Translations under genes and position numbers: made by a program
Shown here: positions 58,929 through 64,000 of the stretch, one piece after another
Layout: each line of letters opens with the position of its first letter
How positions within the stretch are numbered: the stretch's first letter is position 1
The notes under the pieces: generated by a model
What the model saw: the letters and a program-made list of their open reading frames with translations, nothing else
Told to the model about the DNA's origin: nothing
Database searches by the model: none
From: Lysobacter enzymogenes
GTDB taxonomy: Bacteria > Pseudomonadota > Gammaproteobacteria > Xanthomonadales > Xanthomonadaceae
DNA: 64,000 nt
Direction: 5' to 3'
Assembly (NCBI RefSeq): GCF_023617245.1
Contig: NZ_CP067396.1
Span: 868,001 to 932,000 of the forward strand

Positions 58929-59438
58929 TCACCCACCGCCGCGCCGCTTGCGCGCCGCGCGCGGCGCATCGCGGGTCGGCAGCTCCAACCCGTGCTTGAC
59001 CACGTCGAACACCAGGTGGGTGTCGTAGCGCTTGACGTTGCCTTCGTCAAGGAACAACCGATCGACCACCTGGCGGCAGTGGGCGACGCCGGTGGTGGCC
59101 AGGATCACCAGATAGTCCCACTCGCCGGCCAGGGTGTAGCACTGCTGCACCTCCGGCGCGGCGCGCACGCGGGCGTGGAAGGTGGCGTTGCCCTCGGCCG
59201 ATTCGCGCTCCATGGTCACCCACACCGCGGCCAGGGTGCTGCCGAGCGCGGTCGGGTCGAGCACCGCGACTTGGCGCATCAGGCCTTCCTGGCGGTAGCG
59301 GGTCATGCGCCGCTGCACCGCGCTGGGCGACAGGCCGATCGCGTCGCCGAGTTCGCTCAGGGTCGCCGAGGCGTCTTGTTGCAGCAGTTCGAGCAGTTTG
59401 TGGTCGAACTCGTCGAGGACCAGGGGGGCGGAATTCAT
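58929..59438 (-). CDS. Lrp/AsnC family transcriptional regulator
   Basis: This 169-aa regulator has an N-terminal HTH (about 6-60: DEFDHKLLELLQQDASATLSELGDAIGLSPSAVQRRMTRY) and a C-terminal RAM/AsnC ligand-binding domain (about 70-150) with VTMERESAEGN and AGEWDYLVILATTGV. It would control genes in response to an amino acid. It is divergent from the GNAT gene at 59578, a likely target. Start at 59438; an in-frame ATG lies nine codons upstream. Confidence 0.9.
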   Translation of the reverse strand: MNSAPLVLDEFDHKLLELLQQDASATLSELGDAIGLSPSAVQRRMTRYRQEGLMRQVAVLDPTALGSTLAAVWVTMERESAEGNATFHARVRAAPEVQQCYTLAGEWDYLVILATTGVAHCRQVVDRLFLDEGNVKRYDTHLVFDVVKHGLELPTRDAPRAARKRRGGG

Positions 59439-59577
59439 GCAAGATTTTTGCGTCGGCGCGGGCAATTATTCAACCGCAATTTGACTGACATCGATACGCT
59501 ATTCTCGCGCATCGGTCCTCAGGAATTTTTATGTGCCGCCGCGCGCTCCCTGCCCCTCCACAACGGACGCCCCCGGG
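59439..59577. promoter_or_regulatory. Shared divergent promoter region of lrp and GNAT genes
   Basis: The 139-bp space contains an A+T-rich part (about 59440-59535) that stands out here. On the minus strand, TTGAAT (complement of 59468-59473) and AAAAAT (complement of 59444-59449) are 18 bp apart, 5 nt before the lrp ATG. Lrp regulators often bind such gaps. Confidence 0.4.
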
Positions 59578-60090
59578 ATGTCCCGGTACGTGACGCAAGC
59601 CGCCGCGCCCGAGCAGATCGGCGAGATCCTCGCGCTGATCCGCGAACACGGGCCCAACCCCTGGAACTACCTGCCCGAGGTCGAGCTGGCCACGCATCTG
59701 GCAGGAATCCGGCGCGGGCGCACCCAGGCGATGATCGCCGTGGCCGACGGCGCGATCGTGGCGGTGGTCACGTTCGAGCCCAGCGACGCGTTCCATCGCT
59801 ACCAGCCGGCCGGGCGCGAGATCGCCTGGCAGGGCCACGTCGGCGAAGCGGTGGTGCACCGCGCGCACCGCGGCCAGGGCCTGGGCTCGCGGCTGCTGAC
59901 CGCGGCGGTGGCGCGCATGCGCGCGATGGGGCTGCGCGAGATCTACATCGAACGCCACGAGGACAACGAGGGATCGGCCGGGATGATGCGCAAGGCCGGT
60001 TTCGAGGTCATCGACGTCTACGACGATCCGCGCCGGCGCGTGGTCGGCAGCGGCCGCACCAGCGTGTCGCGCCTGCTCGCGCTGGACTGA
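59578..60090 (+). CDS. GNAT family N-acetyltransferase
   Basis: This 170-aa protein has the GNAT fold: an N-terminal helix with EILALIREHGPNPWNYLPE, a central beta core, VVHRAHRGQGLGSRLLTAAVARM (about 83-105, RGQGLGS as the acetyl-CoA loop), and ERHEDNEGSAGMMRKAGFEV (about 114-133). It lies divergently from an Lrp-type regulator and may be under its control. Start at 59578 has only a weak ribosome-binding site, and a GTG 45 bp upstream is possible. Substrate unknown. Confidence 0.85.
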   Translation: MSRYVTQAAAPEQIGEILALIREHGPNPWNYLPEVELATHLAGIRRGRTQAMIAVADGAIVAVVTFEPSDAFHRYQPAGREIAWQGHVGEAVVHRAHRGQGLGSRLLTAAVARMRAMGLREIYIERHEDNEGSAGMMRKAGFEVIDVYDDPRRRVVGSGRTSVSRLLALD

Positions 60091-60462
60091 GCGGGTAGGG
60101 CGCCGTCGCCGTGCGGCGGCGCTGCGCGGTGCGGCATCGGGACGCAGGCGCGGCGCGCGGGAACGCGCGCGCGTCGCCGGCGCCGCGAGGATGCAGCGCC
60201 GCGGCGCGCCGGCAACGAAGCCGAGCCGCGCTGCTTGGTCGGCGCAGCGCTGCGCGCCGGGACAGGTGCGCGGCGCCGCAAACGCGAGCCCGCACCGCAG
60301 CGCAGGGACGCGACCGCGCCGCGACACGCAGCCGTCGCCGCGCGGACTCAAGATTGGCTACAGGCTGACTCAAGTTTTTCTCGCTCCTGTTTAGCCCGCA
60401 GGCGCGTCAAGCTATCGCGCTTTTCTCCCCGTTCCGTTCGCCCCTCCCCCGCGAGTACCCGC
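60091..60462. other. Gene-free G+C-rich region before the EamA gene
   Basis: About 370 bp with many short CG-rich palindromes (GGCGCCGTCGCC and GCGGCGGCGC near 60098-60123). No gene, repeat family or strong terminator could be defined. A TTGGCT (60353) and A+T-richer stretch to 60425 may hold the promoter. Confidence 0.4.
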
Positions 60463-61440
60463 ATGAGCGCCCCCGCCGCCCCGCCGTCCGACCCGCGCGC
60501 TCCCGGCCCGCTGGCCGTCGCCTTCGCCCTGGCTTCGGTCTACGTGCTGTGGGGCTCGACCTACCTCGGCATCCGCTTCGCCCTGGAGAGCTATCCGCCG
60601 TTCCTGCTCGGCGCGGCGCGCATGTTCCTGGCCGGCGCGATCATGTGGGTGGTGCTGCGCAGGCGCGGCGTGCCGGCGCCGACGCGCAAGCAGTGGCGCA
60701 CGCTGTGGGTGCTGTCGATCTTCATGGTGCTGCTGTCCAACGGCCTGGTGAACCTGGCCGAGACCCAGGTCGATTCGGGCCTGGCGGCGATCGCGGTGGC
60801 GTCGATGCCGCTGTTCGCGGGCGTGTTCGCGATGCTGCGCGGGCGCCATCCGTCGAAGATCGAATGGGCGGGCTTGGCGGTGGGTTTCGCGGGCGTCGTT
60901 TGGCTCAACGCCGGCGGCAAGCTGTCGGCGTCCACGCTCGGGCTGGTGTGCCTGATCGTCGCGCCGATCGCCTGGGCCTGGGGCTCGATCTGGAGCCGCG
61001 ACCTCGACCTGCCGTCGCCGTTCATGACCGCCAGCGCGCAGATGCTGACCGGCAGCGCGTGGATGCTCGGCGCGGCCGCCGTCACCGGCGAGCGCATCGT
61101 GCAGGTGCCGACCTTCGGCGCCACCGCGGCGCTGCTGTATCTGGTGGTCGCCGGCTCGATCTTCGGCTTCACCGCCTACATCTGGCTGCTGCACCACGTG
61201 CGTCCGGCGCTGGCGACCAGCTACGCCTACGTCAATCCGCCAATCGCGGTACTGTTCGGCGCGCTGCTGGCGGGCGAACGTTTCACCTCCCACGACCTGG
61301 GCGCCATGGCGGTGATCCTGGTCGGCGTGGTCATCATCACCCTGGCCAAGGCGCGCGCGGCCAAGGCCGCGCCGGTCGCGGCCGCGGTCGCGTCCGCGCC
61401 GGCCGTCGTCGCCGCGAGCGAACTGGAGAAATCGACATGA
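60463..61440 (+). CDS. EamA family drug/metabolite exporter (YedA-like)
   Basis: This 325-aa membrane protein has ten hydrophobic segments in two EamA repeats. The first has YVLWGSTYLGIRFALE (about 26-41); the second has the SIFGFTAYIWLLHHVRPALATSYAYVNPPIAVLFGALLAGERF (about 235-277) signature with PxxAxxxGxxxxxE. Members export metabolites such as amino acids or drugs across the inner membrane. A Lys/Ala tail (about 295-325) follows. Its stop overlaps the rarD-like start (ATGA), so the two permeases are co-translated. Confidence 0.88.
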   Translation: MSAPAAPPSDPRAPGPLAVAFALASVYVLWGSTYLGIRFALESYPPFLLGAARMFLAGAIMWVVLRRRGVPAPTRKQWRTLWVLSIFMVLLSNGLVNLAETQVDSGLAAIAVASMPLFAGVFAMLRGRHPSKIEWAGLAVGFAGVVWLNAGGKLSASTLGLVCLIVAPIAWAWGSIWSRDLDLPSPFMTASAQMLTGSAWMLGAAAVTGERIVQVPTFGATAALLYLVVAGSIFGFTAYIWLLHHVRPALATSYAYVNPPIAVLFGALLAGERFTSHDLGAMAVILVGVVIITLAKARAAKAAPVAAAVASAPAVVAASELEKST

Positions 61441-62345
61441 ATACCGGCACCGACCGCCGCGGGTTGTGGATCGCGGTCGCGTCCTTCGTGCTGTGGGGGC
61501 TGATGCCGCTGTACTGGCACCTGCTCAACTCGGTGCCCTCGCTGATGATCGTGGCCCACCGCATCGTCTGGAGCACGCTGCTGGTGAGCGCGTGGCTGTG
61601 CTGGAAGAACGGCCGGCAGTGGCTGCGCGAGGTGCTGCGCGAGCCGCGCAAGGCCGGCATGCTCGCGGTCAGCGGCTGCCTGATCGCGTTCAACTGGGGG
61701 CTGTACATCTGGGCGGTCAACGCCGGCCACGTGATCGAGACCAGCCTGGGCTACTTCATCGGTCCGCTGGTGAGCGTGATGCTCGGCGTGCTGTTCCTCG
61801 GCGAGCGGCTGCGCACGGTGCAGTGGCTGGCGATCGCGCTGGCCTTCGCCGGGGTGCTGTGGCTGACCCTGCAGCACGGCCGCCCGCCGTTGATCGCGCT
61901 GGGGCTGGCGATCTCGTTCGCGGTGTACGGGCTGGTGCGCAAGCTGGTCGCGGTGGAAGCGGTGACCGGCCTGGGCGTGGAGAACGTCTACCTGTTCCCC
62001 GCGGCGCTGGCGCTGATGACCTGGGGCGAAACCCAGGGCATGGGCGGCTTCTTCGGCGGCTGGGGCCTGGGCATCGACGCGCTGCTGGTGATCGCCGGCG
62101 CGTTGACCGCGCTGCCGCTGATCGGCTTCGCCTACGCGGTGCGGCGGGTGTCGCTGACCGCGATCGGCCTGCTCCAGTACGTGGCGCCGACGCTGCAGTT
62201 CTTGATCGGCTGGCTGGTGCTGCGCGAGGCCTTCGACGCCCAGCGCGCGATCGGCTTCGCGTTGATCTGGGCGGGGCTGGCGGTGTTCGCCAGCGAGGGC
62301 GTGCTGCGCTCGCGCCGGTTGGCGGCGGCGACGAACCCGGCCTGA
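61437..62345 (+). CDS. rarD: RarD family EamA transporter
   Basis: The 302-aa protein has ten transmembrane segments and RarD marks: SFVLWGLMPLYWHLL (about 16-30), AHRIVWS (about 40-46), FNWGLYIWAVNAGHVIETSLGYFIGPL (about 84-110), and LQYVAPTLQFLIGWLVLREAF (about 241-261). RarD (first named for chloramphenicol resistance) is a putative drug/metabolite permease. Co-encoded with the YedA-like gene by a 4-bp overlap. Physiological substrate unknown. Confidence 0.92.
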   Translation: MNTGTDRRGLWIAVASFVLWGLMPLYWHLLNSVPSLMIVAHRIVWSTLLVSAWLCWKNGRQWLREVLREPRKAGMLAVSGCLIAFNWGLYIWAVNAGHVIETSLGYFIGPLVSVMLGVLFLGERLRTVQWLAIALAFAGVLWLTLQHGRPPLIALGLAISFAVYGLVRKLVAVEAVTGLGVENVYLFPAALALMTWGETQGMGGFFGGWGLGIDALLVIAGALTALPLIGFAYAVRRVSLTAIGLLQYVAPTLQFLIGWLVLREAFDAQRAIGFALIWAGLAVFASEGVLRSRRLAAATNPA

Positions 62346-62346
62346 G

Positions 62347-63375
62347 TCAGCCGAGCAAGCCTTCGCTCCAGGCCCGCAGCACGACGTAGCCGAGCGCCAC
62401 GGCGAGCGCGATGCCCGCGCGCACCGGCGCGGTCTCGCGCCAGCGCCGTTCGCGCGCGCGGTAGCGCAGCTGGCGCCGCAGCGCGGCCAGCTGCGGATGC
62501 GCGTCGTCGGCCGCCGCGTTGGCGATGTCGTTCGCTGCGTTCGGGCCGTCGTTGGCCGGCGCGGCGATGCGCGGGGGCGAAGCGGCCAGCAGTTCATCGA
62601 TCTCGGTGTCGTCCATCTGCGGCTGCCAGCCGTCCACGAACGGCGCGGCAACGCGCCGGCGCAACGTCGTCGCGGCGACATAGGCCGGTTCGGGCGCGAT
62701 GCCGTACAGGTCCAGCGGCAGCAGCAGCGGCGCGAACCGGCGGCCGGCGCCGTCCAGGCCCGAATAGCGACGCCGCCAGGCCGGCACGCGCGCGATGTAG
62801 CGGGCGGGGTCGCGCACCAGCAGCTGCAGCCCTTCGCTGTCGGTGTCCAGCACCCGCATGCGGTAGCGGCGCAGGCCGACCACATCGGCCCAGGCGATCA
62901 GGCCGAAGTCCGGCGAGCGCACGCCGGCGGCGTCGATGCGCAGTTCGCCTCGCGCGCCGCGCGCGCGCCAACGCCACAGCGCGCCGATTCCGAACGCAGC
63001 GGCGAGCGCGCCGGGAATCAGCGCCAGGGCGATGCGGCCGCGCGCGAGCTCGGACCACGCCAGCCCGCCGCACAACGCCGCGAATGCGGCCAGCGCGGCC
63101 AGCGTCCACGCAGGGTCGGCGCCGACTCCGCGCACTTCGCCGTCGCGCAAGGCCTCGCGTACCTGCGCATGGCGCCGATCGGCCGCGTCCAGGTCGATGC
63201 GCCAGGCCGCGATCGCGCAGGTGCCGGCGGCGGCCATGCCGGCCAGCAACAGCAGCAGGCCGAGCCACGGCGAATGCCCGTCGGGCCGCACGCCTTCGAG
63301 CGCGAACATCAGGGTGAGCGTGCCCAGGACCACGGCGGCGACGTGGTACAGCCGCTTGCGCATGCTGGCGCTCAT
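62347..63375 (-). CDS. Membrane protein of unknown function
   Basis: This 342-aa protein has two N-terminal transmembrane helices (about 9-26 and 37-58), two more at about 90-110 and 115-135, a beta-rich domain resembling a bacterial PH-like fold (about 140-215: GELRIDAAGVRSPDFGLIAWADVVGLRRY), a linker with Asn/Asp/Ala, and a C-terminal helix (about 315-340). No family is certain. It ends 1 bp from the convergent rarD stop. Confidence 0.7.
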   Translation of the reverse strand: MSASMRKRLYHVAAVVLGTLTLMFALEGVRPDGHSPWLGLLLLLAGMAAAGTCAIAAWRIDLDAADRRHAQVREALRDGEVRGVGADPAWTLAALAAFAALCGGLAWSELARGRIALALIPGALAAAFGIGALWRWRARGARGELRIDAAGVRSPDFGLIAWADVVGLRRYRMRVLDTDSEGLQLLVRDPARYIARVPAWRRRYSGLDGAGRRFAPLLLPLDLYGIAPEPAYVAATTLRRRVAAPFVDGWQPQMDDTEIDELLAASPPRIAAPANDGPNAANDIANAAADDAHPQLAALRRQLRYRARERRWRETAPVRAGIALAVALGYVVLRAWSEGLLG

Positions 63376-63515
63376 TCCGGTCCCCGAACACGATGGCGTT
63401 GGCGCAGCCTAGCGCGCGCCGCGTGGCGGCCGCCAGCGCCTTTTCCGCCGCGCGGGGCGCATGCGCGCGACCTGCGCGAGGCGCGCGCAGCGCGATGCGA
63501 CGCGGCGCGCCGCGC

Positions 63516-63552
63516 GTCACGAAAAAGCCCCCTTCGGCGAAGGGGGCTTTCG
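63516..63552 (-). terminator. Terminator after the FtsX-type permease gene
   Basis: CACGAAA and a GCCCCCTT/AAGGGGGC stem with CGGC loop extend to TTTCGTG. On the minus strand a T-run follows the stem. It lies 38 bp past the permease stop. Confidence 0.8.
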
Positions 63553-63589
63553 TGTCCGCGCGATGGCGATGCGGTTCGAGCGGCGCGGC

Positions 63590-64000
63590 TTACAAAGCCC
63601 GCAGCGCCGAGGTCACCGGCAGCGTCGCCGCGCGCAGCGCCGGGAACAGGCCGCCGACGAAGCCGATCGCCAGCGCCCACTTCAGCCCGCTCCACAGCAG
63701 TTCGCCGGTGACGCGGAAGTCGAAGGTCAGCTGGCCGACGCCGCCGGCGATGGTCGAGGCGGTGTAGCCGTTGAAGATCGCCCAGGCCAGCACGCCGCCG
63801 ATCAGGCCGCCGACCAGCGCCAGCAGCATGGTCTCCAGCATCACCGCCACCACCACCGGCAGGCCGCGGAAGCCGATCGCGCGCAGGGTCGCGATCTCGC
63901 GCGCGCGGGTGGCGACGGTGGCGAACATGGTGTTGAGCGCGCCGAACACCGCGCCGATGGCCATGATCGAACCGACCACGATGCCGATGACCCGGATCAC
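63590..64000 (-). CDS. FtsX-like ABC transporter permease, C-terminal part (cut by window edge)
   Basis: The 137 visible codons hold a FtsX domain: a first helix VIGIVVGSIMAIGAVFGALN, the NTMFATVATRAREIATLRAIGFRG motif (about 23-46, typical of MacB/LolC-type permeases), then two more helices (about 47-72 and 108-126) and a short AxxAxxLPVTSALRAL tail. It would be the membrane part of an ABC exporter, with the ATPase gene probably outside the window. The 5' part lies beyond the right edge, so the initial Met seen here is internal. Confidence 0.88.
   Translation of the reverse strand: MIRVIGIVVGSIMAIGAVFGALNTMFATVATRAREIATLRAIGFRGLPVVVAVMLETMLLALVGGLIGGVLAWAIFNGYTASTIAGGVGQLTFDFRVTGELLWSGLKWALAIGFVGGLFPALRAATLPVTSALRAL

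Noticed and set aside
1..64000. tRNA or rRNA genes
   Set aside because: No cloverleaf-like sequence or rRNA consensus block was noticed anywhere; a covariance search would be needed to exclude a small RNA.

Overview
The window is about 70% G+C chromosomal DNA from a gammaproteobacterium of the Xanthomonadaceae/Lysobacteraceae, most likely Lysobacter. This rests on gene order (lptM-dapF-DUF484-xerC-hslVU; mreBCD-mrdA-rodA), on two proteins that appear to carry the XVIPCD secretion domain of Xanthomonas-type killing T4SS effectors, and on several families of intergenic palindromic repeats. Genus assignment is inference. No rRNA, tRNA, CRISPR array, phage or intact insertion sequence was recognised.

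Layout. 0-5.3 kb: overlapping housekeeping cluster lptM-dapF-DUF484-xerC, then hslV-hslU. 5.4-20.3 kb: mixed metabolic and accessory genes, including an SDR/DoxX membrane fusion, a DUF2269 protein, GNAT enzymes, a yeast-type cytosine deaminase, a DUF417 protein, ubiE, an SDR, a lipoprotein M1 aminopeptidase with an alpha/beta hydrolase and a lipoprotein, a GH25 lysozyme and a PfkB kinase. 20.8-27.1 kb: the rod-shape operon mreB-mreC-mreD-mrdA-rodA, with overlapping or abutting genes from mreC onward. 27.2-43.5 kb: accessory region with small hypothetical genes, an FG-GAP protein, a PTP-like protein, a metzincin-like protein without a signal peptide, a truncated hydrolase, a Cys-rich secreted protein, two YcxB-like and two DUF1801 proteins, and a multidomain cell-wall-degrading T4SS effector preceded by a lipoprotein. 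43.8-48.3 kb: cell-wall genes mltB-rlpA-dacC. 48.5-53.2 kb: SGNH hydrolase, FCP1-like phosphatase pair, then ybeD-lipB-lipA. 53.4-54.7 kb: second predicted T4SS effector with an overlapping lipoprotein immunity gene. 55.2-64 kb: prc, an Ada-like regulator, Lrp, GNAT, two EamA/RarD transporters, a membrane protein and the end of an FtsX-type permease.

How the genes work together. The housekeeping core makes and shapes peptidoglycan: DapF supplies meso-DAP, MreBCD/PBP2/RodA drive elongation, and MltB, RlpA, DacC and Prc remodel or control the wall. The two effector/lipoprotein cassettes look like weapons against the same polymer in competitors, with periplasmic lipoproteins protecting the producer. 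The T4SS that would secrete them is not in this window. A further sequence-level pattern is a set of genes (lptM, xerC, ubiE, mltB, ybeD, ada) with a -10-like hexamer ending 6-7 nt before the start codon and little sign of a Shine-Dalgarno sequence, suggesting leaderless transcripts.
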